In this document: piece by piece, positions 1 to 7,955 of the stretch
Layout of the letters: every line of letters begins with the position of its first letter
How positions within the stretch are numbered: position 1 is the stretch's first letter
DNA from: Bradyrhizobium manausense
GTDB lineage: Bacteria > Pseudomonadota > Alphaproteobacteria > Rhizobiales > Xanthobacteraceae
Direction: 5' to 3'
NCBI RefSeq assembly: GCF_018129685.1
Contig: NZ_JAFCLG010000006.1
Coordinates: 248,001 to 312,000 of the forward strand
Length of the DNA: 64,000 nucleotides
Notes under the pieces: model-generated
Database searches by the model: none
What the model saw: the letters and a program-made list of their open reading frames with translations, nothing else
Told to the model about the DNA's origin: nothing
Position numbers and translations under genes: made by a program

Positions 1-11
1 GGCTAACGGAT

Positions 12-260
12 ATGCCGAAACGTACTTTGCAAGGCGTGGTCGTCAGCGACAAGACTGCCAAGACCGTCGTGGTGCGCGTCGATCGCCGCTTCACGCACCC
101 GATCTACAAGAAGACGATCCGCCGTTCGAAGAACTACCACGCGCACGACGAGAACAACGAGTTCAAGCCGGGCGACATGGTCTGGATCGAAGAGACCAAG
201 CCGATTTCGAAGTTGAAGTGCTGGATCGTGATCCGGGGCGAACACAAGAAAAGCGCCTGA
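12..260 (+). CDS. rpsQ: 30S ribosomal protein S17
   Basis: This is an 82-residue primary 16S rRNA-binding protein of the small subunit. The OB-fold core is recognisable from the MPKRTLQGVVVSDK start and the KTVVVRV and HPIYKK motifs, and the length is normal for the family. A TAA at bases 4-6 just upstream is probably the end of rpmC (L29), which normally precedes rpsQ, so the window opens inside the S10/spc superoperon. The 84-bp gap to rplN is the longest in this part of the operon. Confidence 0.97.
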   Translation: MPKRTLQGVVVSDKTAKTVVVRVDRRFTHPIYKKTIRRSKNYHAHDENNEFKPGDMVWIEETKPISKLKCWIVIRGEHKKSA

Positions 261-344
261 TCTGTTGGCCTTGGCCGACCGACTTCAGGGAAATGTTGAG
301 CGCCGGCTAGGCTGGCGCAAAGAGAAAGAGGACGAGGTGCATCA

Positions 345-713
345 ATGATTCAGATGCAGACCAACCTCGACGTGGCCGATAATTCTGGCGCACGCCGTGT
401 CATGTGTATCAAGGTGCTCGGAGGCTCCAAGCGCCGCTACGCGACGATCGGCGACATCATTGTCGTCTCGATCAAGGAAGCCATTCCGCGTGGCAAGGTG
501 AAGAAGGGCGACGTGATGAAGGCCGTCGTGGTGCGTGTCCGCAAGGACATCCGCCGCGCTGACGGTTCGGTCATCCGCTTCGACCGCAACGCCGCCGTCC
601 TGATCAACAACCAGGCCGAGCCGGTCGGAACCCGTATCTTCGGGCCCGTTCCGCGCGAGCTGCGCGCGAAGAACCACATGAAGATCATTTCGCTGGCGCC
701 GGAGGTGCTGTGA
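345..713 (+). CDS. rplN: 50S ribosomal protein L14
   Basis: The 122-residue protein begins MIQMQTNLDVADNSGA, the highly conserved L14 N-terminus, and ends in the usual KIISLAPEVL. L14 binds 23S rRNA and lies at the subunit interface. A GAGG Shine-Dalgarno element precedes the ATG. Its TGA stop at 711-713 shares a base with the rplX start, so the two genes are translationally coupled. Confidence 0.98.
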   Translation: MIQMQTNLDVADNSGARRVMCIKVLGGSKRRYATIGDIIVVSIKEAIPRGKVKKGDVMKAVVVRVRKDIRRADGSVIRFDRNAAVLINNQAEPVGTRIFGPVPRELRAKNHMKIISLAPEVL

Positions 714-1027
714 TGGCTGCGAAGATCCGCAAGGGCGACAAGGTCGTCGTGCTGACCGGCCGCGACAAGGGCCGCAGTGGCGAAGTGTTCGAAGTGCGCC
801 CCGAGGCCGGCACGGCGCTCGTGCGCGGCATCAACATGGTCAAGCGTCACCAGAAGCAGACGCAGGCCCAGGAGGGCGGCATCATCTCGAAAGAGGCGCC
901 GATCCAACTGTCCAACATCGCGTATGTCGGCAAGGACGGAAAGCCGACCCGCGTCGGATTCAAGATTCTGGCGGACGGCAAGAAGGTTCGCATCGCCAAG
1001 AGCTCGGGAGCTGAGATCGATGGCTGA
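713..1027 (+). CDS. rplX: 50S ribosomal protein L24
   Basis: L24 helps initiate 50S assembly through 23S rRNA. The KOW-type motif KIRKGDKVVVLTGRDKG is at residues 4-20, and the protein has 104 residues. I chose the ATG at 713, which overlaps the rplN stop (TGATG), over the GTG one codon upstream. The end overlaps the rplE start at 1020 by 8 bp. Confidence 0.97.
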   Translation: MAAKIRKGDKVVVLTGRDKGRSGEVFEVRPEAGTALVRGINMVKRHQKQTQAQEGGIISKEAPIQLSNIAYVGKDGKPTRVGFKILADGKKVRIAKSSGAEIDG

Positions 1028-1577
1028 GACCGCTTACACCCCGCGCCTGCGCGCGGAATACGATGCGAAGATCCGCACGGCGATGACCGAGAAGTTCGGT
1101 TATCAGAACGTGATGCAGGTTCCGCGTCTGGACAAGGTCGTGCTGAACATGGGCGTTGGCGATTCCGTCAACGACCGCAAGAAGGCCGAGACCGCCGCTG
1201 CCGAGCTGACCCTGATCGCCGGCCAGAAGGCGATCGTGACCTATTCGCGTATCGCGATCGCGACCTTCAAGCTGCGTGAAAACCAGCCGATCGGCTGCAA
1301 GGTGACGCTGCGCAAGGCCCGCATGTACGAGTTCATCGATCGCCTGGTGACGGTCGCGCTGCCGCGCGTGCGCGACTTCCGCGGCCTGAACCCGAAGAGC
1401 TTTGACGGACGCGGCAACTATTCGCTCGGCATCAAGGAACACATCATTTTCCCCGAGATCGACTTCGACAAGGTCACGGAAGCCCGCGGTATGGACATCA
1501 CCGTCTGCACCACGGCCAAGACCGACGAAGAGGCGAGGGCCTTGTTGACCGCTTTCAATTTCCCGTTCCGGCAGTGA
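1020..1577 (+). CDS. rplE: 50S ribosomal protein L5
   Basis: L5 binds 5S rRNA and contacts the P-site tRNA. The frame stays open far upstream, but the protein proper starts at the ATG at 1020 (MAETAYTPRLRAEYD), inside the end of rplX, giving 185 residues, a normal length. Conserved segments are VPRLDKVVLNMGVG, a QKAIVTYSR region and the C-terminal TDEEARALLTAFNFPF. It lies in the usual rplX-rplE-rpsN order of the spc operon. Confidence 0.97.
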   Translation: MAETAYTPRLRAEYDAKIRTAMTEKFGYQNVMQVPRLDKVVLNMGVGDSVNDRKKAETAAAELTLIAGQKAIVTYSRIAIATFKLRENQPIGCKVTLRKARMYEFIDRLVTVALPRVRDFRGLNPKSFDGRGNYSLGIKEHIIFPEIDFDKVTEARGMDITVCTTAKTDEEARALLTAFNFPFRQ

Positions 1578-1623
1578 GACGCTGACCTAAAGCCTCTCAA
1601 ACGCGGATACCCAGGAGCCAAGC

Positions 1624-1929
1624 ATGGCAAAGAAGAGTTCAATCGAGAAGAACAACCGGCGCAAGCGGATGGCGAAGAACGCCGCCCCGAAGCGCGCGCG
1701 GTTGAAGGCGATCATCGCCGACAAGTCGCTGCCGATGGAGGAGCGGTTCGCCGCCACCCTGAAGCTTGCGGAAATGCCGCGCAATTCGTCGGCGACCCGC
1801 ATCCGTCTGCGTTGCGAGCTGTCGGGCCGTCCGCGCTCGAACTATCGCAAGAACAAGCTGTCCCGTATCGCGCTCCGCGAACTTGGCTCCAAGGGCATGG
1901 TCCCGGGCCTCGTGAAGTCGAGCTGGTAA
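1624..1929 (+). CDS. rpsN: 30S ribosomal protein S14 (zinc-free long form)
   Basis: This is a 101-residue S14 of the long type. It lacks the CxxC zinc motif of the short form and carries the typical RIRLRCELSGRPRSNYRK segment near residues 60-77 followed by a C-terminal LVKSSW. S14 binds 16S rRNA in the head of the small subunit. An AGGAG element sits about 8 bp before the ATG. The gene is between rplE and rpsH, as is standard. Confidence 0.97.
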   Translation: MAKKSSIEKNNRRKRMAKNAAPKRARLKAIIADKSLPMEERFAATLKLAEMPRNSSATRIRLRCELSGRPRSNYRKNKLSRIALRELGSKGMVPGLVKSSW

Positions 1930-1943
1930 GGAGGGTCGTTTAG

Positions 1944-2342
1944 ATGTCCACGCACGATCCAATCAGCGATCTCATCACCCGCATCCGCAACGCGCAGATG
2001 CGCGCCAAGAGCAAGGTCTCGACGCCGGGCTCGAAGATGCGCGAGAACGTCCTCGAAGTGCTCAAGAGCGAGGGCTACATCCGCGGTTACGCGACGCTCG
2101 AGCACGCCTCGGGCCGCAGCGAGATCGAGATCGAGCTGAAATATTTCGACGGCGAGCCCGTCATCCGCGAGATCGAACGTGTTTCCAAGCCCGGGCGTCG
2201 TGTTTACGCCTCGGTGAAGAACCTGCCGCGGGTCAATAACGGACTCGGTATTTCGGTGTTGTCGACGCCGAAGGGGATCATGGCCGACCACAGTGCGCGT
2301 GAAGCGAACGTGGGCGGTGAAGTCCTCTTCACGGTGTTCTGA
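1944..2342 (+). CDS. rpsH: 30S ribosomal protein S8
   Basis: The 132-residue S8 begins with the conserved DPISDLITRIRNAQ and ends GGEVLFTVF. It binds helix 21 of 16S rRNA. In enterobacteria S8 is also the translational repressor of the spc operon; whether it does so here cannot be read from the sequence. An AAGGAGG Shine-Dalgarno element lies directly upstream, only 14 bp after rpsN. Confidence 0.97.
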   Translation: MSTHDPISDLITRIRNAQMRAKSKVSTPGSKMRENVLEVLKSEGYIRGYATLEHASGRSEIEIELKYFDGEPVIREIERVSKPGRRVYASVKNLPRVNNGLGISVLSTPKGIMADHSAREANVGGEVLFTVF

Positions 2343-2358
2343 GAAGGATTTTTGATCC

Positions 2359-2892
2359 ATGTCACGAGTTGGCAAAAAGCCTGTGGCGGTGCCGTCCGGT
2401 GTGACCGCGACCGTCGATGGGCAGACCGTCAAGATGAAGGGGCCGAAGGGCCAGCTTCAGTTCGTCGTCCATGACGACGTCGAGGTGAAGCTCGAGAACG
2501 GCCAGGTCAAAGTGAACCCGCGGTTCGAGACCAATCGCGCGCGCGCTTTGTACGGCACCGCTCGCGCCCAGGTCGCGAATCTGGTCGAAGGCGTCACCAA
2601 GGGTTTCGAGAAGAAGCTCGAAATCACCGGCGTCGGTTACCGCGCCGCGATGCAGGGCAAGAACCTGCAGCTCGCGCTCGGCTACAGCCACGACGTGGTC
2701 TACGCGATCCCGGAAGGGATCACGATCACCGTGCCGAAGCCCACCGAGATCACGGTCACCGGCAGCGACATCCAGCGTGTCGGCCAGGTTGCCGCCGAGA
2801 TCCGCTCCTACCGTCCGCCGGAGCCCTACAAGGGCAAGGGTGTGAAGTATGTGGGCGAATTCATCTTCCGCAAGGAAGGCAAGAAGAAGTAA
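2359..2892 (+). CDS. rplF: 50S ribosomal protein L6
   Basis: The 177-residue L6 starts MSRVGKKPVAVPSGV. Its second domain has GVGYRAAMQGKNLQLALGYSH at roughly residues 92-112, and the C-terminus shows the EPYKGKGVKY hallmark. L6 lies near the L7/L12 stalk base and the sarcin-ricin loop. The spacing is tight on both sides: 16 bp after rpsH and 11 bp before rplR. Confidence 0.98.
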   Translation: MSRVGKKPVAVPSGVTATVDGQTVKMKGPKGQLQFVVHDDVEVKLENGQVKVNPRFETNRARALYGTARAQVANLVEGVTKGFEKKLEITGVGYRAAMQGKNLQLALGYSHDVVYAIPEGITITVPKPTEITVTGSDIQRVGQVAAEIRSYRPPEPYKGKGVKYVGEFIFRKEGKKK

Positions 2893-2903
2893 CGGAGCCG
2901 GTC

Positions 2904-3266
2904 ATGTCCAAAGCCAAGGTTACCAATGCCCGGCGCAAGCGGAGTGTGCGGCTGAAGCTGCGCCGCTCTGCTGGTGGTCGTCCGCGTCTGTCGGTGTTCC
3001 GCTCGTCCAAGCACATCTACGCTCAGGTCATCGACGACCTGAAGGGCGAGACGCTCGCCTCCGCCTCCTCGCTTGAGAAGAACATGCGCGATGGTGGCAA
3101 GACCGGCGCCGACATCGATGCAGCAAAGGCGGTCGGCAAGTTGCTGGCCGAGCGCGCCGCCGAGAAGGGCGTCAAGGAAGTCGTGTTCGATCGCGGCAGC
3201 TACCTCTACCACGGGCGCGTCAAGGCACTGGCCGACGCTGCGCGTGAGAGCGGGCTGAGCTTCTAA
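2904..3266 (+). CDS. rplR: 50S ribosomal protein L18
   Basis: This is a 120-residue 5S rRNA-binding protein. The basic N-terminus (residues 1-25, rich in Arg and Lys) is followed by GGRPRLSVFRSSKHIYAQVI, typical of L18, and the C-terminus contains FDRGSYLYHGRVKALADAAR. A GGAG element precedes the ATG. L18, L5 and 5S rRNA form the central protuberance, and all three protein partners' genes are close by in this operon. Confidence 0.97.
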   Translation: MSKAKVTNARRKRSVRLKLRRSAGGRPRLSVFRSSKHIYAQVIDDLKGETLASASSLEKNMRDGGKTGADIDAAKAVGKLLAERAAEKGVKEVVFDRGSYLYHGRVKALADAARESGLSF

Positions 3267-3310
3267 CAGAATTTGAGGATTGAGGCGCAAGCCTCTGAAG
3301 GATTGGAAAA

Positions 3311-3904
3311 ATGGCAGAACGCGAACAACGTGGTGGACGCGATCAACGCGGCGGCGGGCGTGAGCGCAAGGAGCGCGAGGAGCGCGACAGCGAGTTCGTC
3401 GACAAGCTCGTCCACATCAATCGCGTGGCCAAGGTCGTCAAGGGCGGTAAGCGCTTCGGTTTCGCAGCGCTGGTCGTGATCGGCGATCAGAAGGGCCGCG
3501 CCGGCTTCGGTCACGGCAAGGCGCGCGAAGTGCCCGAGGCGATCCGCAAGGCCACCGAGTCCGCCAAGCGCAACCTCACCCGCGTGTCGCTGCGCGAGGG
3601 CCGCACCCTGCATCACGACATCGCCGGCCGTCACGGCGCGGGCCGTGTCTACCTGCGTGCAGCTCCTGCTGGTACCGGCATCATCGCCGGCGGTCCGATG
3701 CGCGCCGTGTTCGAGACGCTCGGCGTCCAGGACGTGGTTGCCAAGTCGATCGGCTCGTCGAACCCGTACAACATGGTTCGCGCGACTTTCGATGCGCTGA
3801 AGCACCAGGACTCACCGCGTTCGGTCGCGGCGCGCCGCAACATCAAGGTGTCCACCCTTCAGGGTCGTCGCGTCGGCGGCGATGCCGAGGCGGCTGCGGA
3901 CTAA
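3311..3904 (+). CDS. rpsE: 30S ribosomal protein S5
   Basis: The 197-residue S5 has an Arg/Glu/Gly-rich extension (residues 1-27) ahead of the double-stranded RNA-binding domain. That domain carries GGKRFGFAALVVIGD near residue 47 and a GHGKAREVPEAIRKA segment. The C-terminal domain contains AAPAGTGIIAGGPMRAV. S5 takes part in decoding fidelity and assembly. An alphaproteobacterial S5 of about 190 residues with a charged N-terminus is normal, so I see nothing broken. Confidence 0.97.
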   Translation: MAEREQRGGRDQRGGGRERKEREERDSEFVDKLVHINRVAKVVKGGKRFGFAALVVIGDQKGRAGFGHGKAREVPEAIRKATESAKRNLTRVSLREGRTLHHDIAGRHGAGRVYLRAAPAGTGIIAGGPMRAVFETLGVQDVVAKSIGSSNPYNMVRATFDALKHQDSPRSVAARRNIKVSTLQGRRVGGDAEAAAD

Positions 3905-3929
3905 CCAACGCTTTTCGGAGTAGACCACG

Positions 3930-4124
3930 ATGGCCAAGGCCGCAAAGACGATCAAGCTCGAGCAGACTGGCAGCGCGATCCGCCGCCATCACTCGCAGCG
4001 TTCGACGCTGATCGGGCTCAAGCTCAACAAGATCGGCCGCGTTAGCGAACTGCCGGACACCCCGGCCGTCCGCGGCATGATCGAAAAGGTTCACCATCTC
4101 GTCCGCATCGTCGACGAGAAGTAA
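3930..4124 (+). CDS. rpmD: 50S ribosomal protein L30
   Basis: The 64-residue protein has the KTIKLEQTGSAIRRHHSQR start and the KLNKIGRVSELPDTPAVRGM core of L30. The ATG is preceded by CGGAG. It lies between rpsE and rplO as in most bacteria. The short gap that follows contains a perfect 10-bp inverted repeat, listed separately. Confidence 0.97.
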   Translation: MAKAAKTIKLEQTGSAIRRHHSQRSTLIGLKLNKIGRVSELPDTPAVRGMIEKVHHLVRIVDEK

Positions 4125-4130
4125 AATTAC

Positions 4131-4152
4131 GCGCATGATCCAGATCATGCGC
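4131..4152. repeat. Perfect inverted repeat between rpmD and rplO
   Basis: GCGCATGATC and GATCATGCGC are separated by two bases, forming a perfect 10-bp stem 20 bp upstream of the rplO start. There is no T-run, so it does not look like a terminator. It could be a small regulatory or mRNA-processing hairpin, or a copy of a short palindromic extragenic element. Confidence 0.6.
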
Positions 4153-4172
4153 AAAACACAAGGAGCAGGGCG

Positions 4173-4658
4173 ATGAAGCTCAGCGATATCGCCGACAACG
4201 CCGGCTCGCGCAAGAAGCGCATGCGCGTCGGCCGTGGCATCGGTTCGGGCAAGGGCAAGCAGTCCGGCCGCGGCGGCAAGGGCCAGACCGCGCGTTCGGG
4301 CGTCCGCATCAAGGGTTTCGAAGGCGGCCAGATGCCGTTGCATCGCCGTCTGCCCAAGCGCGGCTTCAACAATATCTTCCGTGTCGAGTTTGCCGAGATC
4401 AATCTCGACCGTCTCCAGGATGCGGTCGATGCCAAGAAGCTCGACGCCGGCAGCGTCGTGAACGTCGAGGCTCTGGTGAAGGCCGGCGTGCTGCGCCGCG
4501 CCAAGGGCGGCCTGCGGCTGCTCGGCCGCGGCGAGCTCAAGGCGAAGCTCACAATCGAAGCCCACGGCGCCACCAAGTCCGCGATCGAAGCGGTGGAGAA
4601 GGCCGGTGGTTCGGTGAAGATCCTCGCCCCTGCAAAGGAAGAAGGCGAGGCGGCGTAA
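4173..4658 (+). CDS. rplO: 50S ribosomal protein L15
   Basis: The 161-residue L15 has the glycine-rich basic N-terminus (RKKRMRVGRGIGSGKGK near residues 13-29) and the GFEGGQMPLHRRLPKRGF segment that threads into 23S rRNA. An AAGGAG element precedes the ATG. It is the last ribosomal gene before secY, and a rho-independent terminator follows within 35 bp. Confidence 0.97.
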   Translation: MKLSDIADNAGSRKKRMRVGRGIGSGKGKQSGRGGKGQTARSGVRIKGFEGGQMPLHRRLPKRGFNNIFRVEFAEINLDRLQDAVDAKKLDAGSVVNVEALVKAGVLRRAKGGLRLLGRGELKAKLTIEAHGATKSAIEAVEKAGGSVKILAPAKEEGEAA

Positions 4659-4671
4659 CAACTGCGTCATT

Positions 4672-4695
4672 GGCCCGCGTCTTGCGGGCCTTTTT
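4672..4695 (+). terminator. Rho-independent terminator after rplO
   Basis: A perfect 7-bp stem (GGCCCGC / GCGGGCC) with a 5-base loop is followed directly by five T residues. It lies between rplO and secY, where many bacteria have none, so secY and the genes after it probably rely on readthrough or on a promoter of their own in 4696-4790. Confidence 0.8.
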
Positions 4696-4809
4696 CGCAT
4701 GCGGGACGATGGACTTATCGAAGCCGAAGCCCCAGATAATGTCCGGCGTCCGCTAGAATAGCCCGGCCGCGGGTATCACGGCGCAAAAGGCGGCGGGAGA
4801 AAGTCCAAT

Positions 4810-6141
4810 ATGGCCTCTGCAGCGGAACAACTGGCAGCCAATCTCAATTTCGGCGCGTTTGCCAAGGCCGACGAACTGAAGAAGCGCATCTGGTTCACCC
4901 TGGGTGCGCTGCTCGTTTATCGGCTCGGAACCTACATTCCGTTGCCCGGCATCGATCCCAATATCTGGGAGCAGGTGTTCAAGTCGCAGGCGGGCGGCAT
5001 CCTCGGCATGTTCAACATGTTTGCCGGCGGCGGTATCCACCGCATGGCGATCTTCGCGCTGAACATCATGCCGTACATCTCGGCCTCGATCATCATCCAG
5101 CTCCTCACCACCGTCTCGCCGCAGCTCGAGGCGCTGAAGAAGGAAGGTGAGGCGGGCCGCAAGACGCTGAACCAGTACACCCGCTATCTGACGGTGATCC
5201 TGGCCGCGTTCCAGTCCTACGGCATCGCGGTCGGCCTCGAAGGCGCCGGCAACGTCGTCAGCGACCCCGGCATGTTCTTCCGTCTCTCCACCGCGATCAC
5301 GCTGACCGGCGGCACCATGTTCCTGATGTGGCTGGGTGAGCAGATCACCTCGCGCGGCATCGGCAACGGCATCTCGCTGATCATCCTCTCCGGCATCGTC
5401 GCCGAGCTGCCTGCGGCGCTCGCCAATATGCTCGAGCTCGGCCGCCAGGGCGCGATGTCGACCGGGCTGATCCTGGTCGTCATCGTGATGGCGGTCGCCG
5501 TGATCGCCTTCATCGTGTTCATGGAGCGCGCCCAGCGCCGGCTGCTGATCCAGTATCCGAAGCGCCAGGTTGGCAACAAGATGTTCGAGGGCCAGTCCTC
5601 GCATCTGCCGCTCAAGCTCAACACCTCGGGCGTGATCCCGCCGATCTTCGCGTCGTCGCTGCTGCTGTTGCCGACGACGGTCGCGAACTTCAACGCGGGC
5701 AAGGGACCGGAATGGTTCCAGTGGATCACCACCCAGCTCGGCCATGGCCGTCCGCTGTTCCTGGTGCTCTATCTCGCGCTGATCGTGTTCTTCGCCTTCT
5801 TCTACACCGCGATCGTCTTTAACCCGACCGAGACCGCGGACAATCTGAAGAAGCATGGCGGCTTCATCCCGGGCATTCGTCCCGGCGAGCGCACCGCGGA
5901 ATATATCGACTACGTGCTGTCGCGGATCACCGTGCTGGGCGCGATCTACCTGGCGATCGTCTGCTTGATTCCGGAAATTCTGATCTCCTACGCCTCGGTG
6001 CCGTTCTACTTCGGCGGCACGTCGCTCTTGATCGTTGTCAGCGTGACCATGGATACGGTGGCGCAGGTTCAGGGCTATCTGCTGGCGCACCAGTATGAAG
6101 GCCTGATCCGGAAGTCGAAGCTGCGGGGCCGCCGTAGGTAA
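4810..6141 (+). CDS. secY: Protein translocase subunit SecY
   Basis: The 443-residue multi-spanning inner-membrane protein is the channel of the Sec translocon. Conserved features are YRLGTYIPLPGI around residues 37-48, the plug/TM2 region (GGIHRMAIFALNIMPYISAS), the cytosolic loop with ERAQRRLLIQYPKRQVG, and FNPTETADNLKKHGGFIPGIRPG near residue 340. The ten hydrophobic segments and the length are as expected. GGGAGAAAG precedes the ATG. It is followed by adk, the classical spc-operon order. Confidence 0.98.
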   Translation: MASAAEQLAANLNFGAFAKADELKKRIWFTLGALLVYRLGTYIPLPGIDPNIWEQVFKSQAGGILGMFNMFAGGGIHRMAIFALNIMPYISASIIIQLLTTVSPQLEALKKEGEAGRKTLNQYTRYLTVILAAFQSYGIAVGLEGAGNVVSDPGMFFRLSTAITLTGGTMFLMWLGEQITSRGIGNGISLIILSGIVAELPAALANMLELGRQGAMSTGLILVVIVMAVAVIAFIVFMERAQRRLLIQYPKRQVGNKMFEGQSSHLPLKLNTSGVIPPIFASSLLLLPTTVANFNAGKGPEWFQWITTQLGHGRPLFLVLYLALIVFFAFFYTAIVFNPTETADNLKKHGGFIPGIRPGERTAEYIDYVLSRITVLGAIYLAIVCLIPEILISYASVPFYFGGTSLLIVVSVTMDTVAQVQGYLLAHQYEGLIRKSKLRGRRR

Positions 6142-6416
6142 GCGCGGCGTCCTGTCGGGCTTCGGGTCCACATCGCCGATTCGCCGCGCGCGCAGCCGCG
6201 CGGCGTCCGCGAGGCTCAGGACCATCCGTTCGGTCGCATCGGCAGAACTGCTCTGACCTCGACGCAATCACTGATTTCAAAGGGGTTCTTGGCGTCCGGG
6301 CATTTGCTCCCCTATGATATGGGTGGCAGTGCGGCGCTGATTGTGGTTTGCACTATTCTCGATCTTCAAACACAGGTGCGCGACGAATCGCTCACCAATC
6401 CGGGGGGCGTACGCCG
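6142..6416. other. secY-adk spacer, no gene seen
   Basis: These 275 bases hold no convincing coding region; open frames here lack family resemblance and ribosome-binding sites. An adk promoter could lie here, but I could not identify a clear one. Confidence 0.5.
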
Positions 6417-7268
6417 ATGAGAATTATACTTCTGGGACCGCCGGGATCGGGCAAGGGGACCCAGGCGCAGCTGCTGGTGCAGCGCTATGGCATCGTCCAG
6501 CTCTCGACCGGCGAGATGTTGCGTGCAGCCGTCGCGGCGGGGACGCCGGTCGGGCTGAAGGCCAAGGAGATCATGGCCAGCGGGGGCCTCGTGCCCGACG
6601 AGATCGTGGTGGGAATCATCTCGGACCGGATCGACCAGCCGGACGCGCGGCAAGGCTTCATCCTCGACGGTTTCCCGCGCACCGTGCCGCAGGCCGAGGC
6701 GCTGGATGAGCTGCTCAAGCACAAGCACATGAAACTCGATGCCGTGATCGAGCTCCGCGTCAATGAGAGCGCGCTGCTCAGCCGCGTCGAGACCCGTGTC
6801 GCCCAGATGCGGGAGCGCGGGGAGGAGGTCCGGGTCGACGACACCCCGGAGGTCCTGACCAAGCGGCTCGCCAGCTACCGCAGCCAGACCGAGCCGCTGA
6901 TTCACTACTATTCCGAGCGCCGGAAGCTCTCGACCATCGACGGTATGATGGCCATCGACGAGGTGACCCGCGCGATCCACCGCCAGTTGCTGGCGCTGGG
7001 CGCTGTCGAGCCCAAGTCGCACGGCAAGTCCCAGGCCAGCGCGGCGAAGCTGGGACCGGCCAAGAAGGGGACCAAGAAGGCCAAAGCGGCCAAAAAGGCG
7101 GCGAAAACAGCCAAAAAGGCTGCCAAATCGGCTAAATCCGCCAAAAAAGCCGTAAAGGGCGCCAAGAAGGCCGTCAAGAAGTCAGCCAAGAAAACGGTCA
7201 AAAAGACCGTCAAAAAAGCTTCGAAGAAGGGTTCAAAAAAGGTCACGAAAAAGCGAGCCAAACGCTAG
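6417..7268 (+). CDS. adk: Adenylate kinase with long Lys/Ala-rich C-terminal tail
   Basis: This enzyme interconverts ATP + AMP and 2 ADP in the cytoplasm. Residues 1-195 form a normal short-LID adenylate kinase: P-loop GPPGSGKGT at 8-16, STGEMLRAAV near 30-39, DGFPRT at 84-89, and a short lid with no zinc cysteines. Residues about 200-283 are an extension made almost only of Lys, Ala, Ser, Thr and Val, resembling histone-H1-type or AlgP-type tails and absent from standard Adk. I chose the ATG at 6417 because the family's MRIILLGPPG starts there; the upstream in-frame ATG at 6348 would add 23 unrelated residues. The gene sits between secY and rpsM. Confidence 0.96.
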   Translation: MRIILLGPPGSGKGTQAQLLVQRYGIVQLSTGEMLRAAVAAGTPVGLKAKEIMASGGLVPDEIVVGIISDRIDQPDARQGFILDGFPRTVPQAEALDELLKHKHMKLDAVIELRVNESALLSRVETRVAQMRERGEEVRVDDTPEVLTKRLASYRSQTEPLIHYYSERRKLSTIDGMMAIDEVTRAIHRQLLALGAVEPKSHGKSQASAAKLGPAKKGTKKAKAAKKAAKTAKKAAKSAKSAKKAVKGAKKAVKKSAKKTVKKTVKKASKKGSKKVTKKRAKR

Positions 7269-7456
7269 CGGCGGTTGACGACAGGCCCCTGAATCCCCTA
7301 ATAAGCCCCGCATCCAAGTCGGATAGTTTCAAACGATGCCGGGCCCCAGGAAGACCGGGGGTGGGCGTCGTGTTCGCGTTTGTGAACACCTGCCCGAGAA
7401 ACACAAGCACTTAAAGCCCGATTCCTGACGAGGGATCGGCAACAGGAGAGAAGGCC

Positions 7457-7825
7457 GTGGCCCGTATTGCCGGCGTGAACATTCCGACCAACAAGCGCGT
7501 GCTGATCGCGCTCCAGTACATCCATGGCATCGGCCAGAAGATCGCTGGTGAGATCCTCGAAAAAGTGAAGATCCCCGCGGATCGTCGCGTCAATCAGCTC
7601 AGCGACGCTGAAGTGCTCCAGATCCGCGAAGTGATCGACCGCGACTATCTCGTCGAGGGCGATCTGCGTCGTGAAGTCGGTATCAACATCAAGCGTCTGA
7701 TGGACCTCGGCTGCTATCGCGGCCTGCGTCATCGCCGCGGTCTGCCGGTGCGTGGTCAGCGGACCCACACCAACGCGCGTACGCGCAAGGGTCCGGCCAA
7801 GGCCATCGCCGGCAAGAAGAAGTAA
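7457..7825 (+). CDS. rpsM: 30S ribosomal protein S13
   Basis: The 122-residue S13 starts with GTG, supported by the conserved ARIAGVNIP and an AGGAGAGAAGG ribosome-binding site. It contains YIHGIGQKIAGEIL (helix-two-turn-helix region) and the basic C-terminus GLPVRGQRTHTNARTRKG, which contacts the tRNAs. A strong long hairpin follows its stop codon. Confidence 0.97.
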   Translation: MARIAGVNIPTNKRVLIALQYIHGIGQKIAGEILEKVKIPADRRVNQLSDAEVLQIREVIDRDYLVEGDLRREVGINIKRLMDLGCYRGLRHRRGLPVRGQRTHTNARTRKGPAKAIAGKKK

Positions 7826-7830
7826 TTCGC

Positions 7831-7899
7831 GCGAATGGGTGAGTGGCGAATGGCGAGTGGTCATCCACTCGCTATTCGCCACTCACCATTCGCTTTTTC
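7831..7899. repeat. Long imperfect hairpin between rpsM and rpsK
   Basis: Bases 7831-7860 pair with 7865-7893 through a stem of about 29 bp with one mismatch and one bulge, leaving a 4-base loop. The unit is built from GAATGG/GAGTGG-type repeats and is followed by CTTTTTC. A related copy lies after rpoA (9488-9553). It looks like a mobile palindromic extragenic repeat that has landed inside an essential operon and may attenuate transcription. Confidence 0.75.
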
Positions 7900-7955
7900 A
7901 CAGGTGTAGCCGCTGGCATTACGGCGGCGTTTGAGATCTCTAGGAAAGGTACTCT

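Noticed and set aside
4753..6267. 504-residue minus-strand frame over secY
   Set aside because: Antisense shadow with low-complexity Arg/Asp/His-rich sequence; SecY is certain on the other strand.
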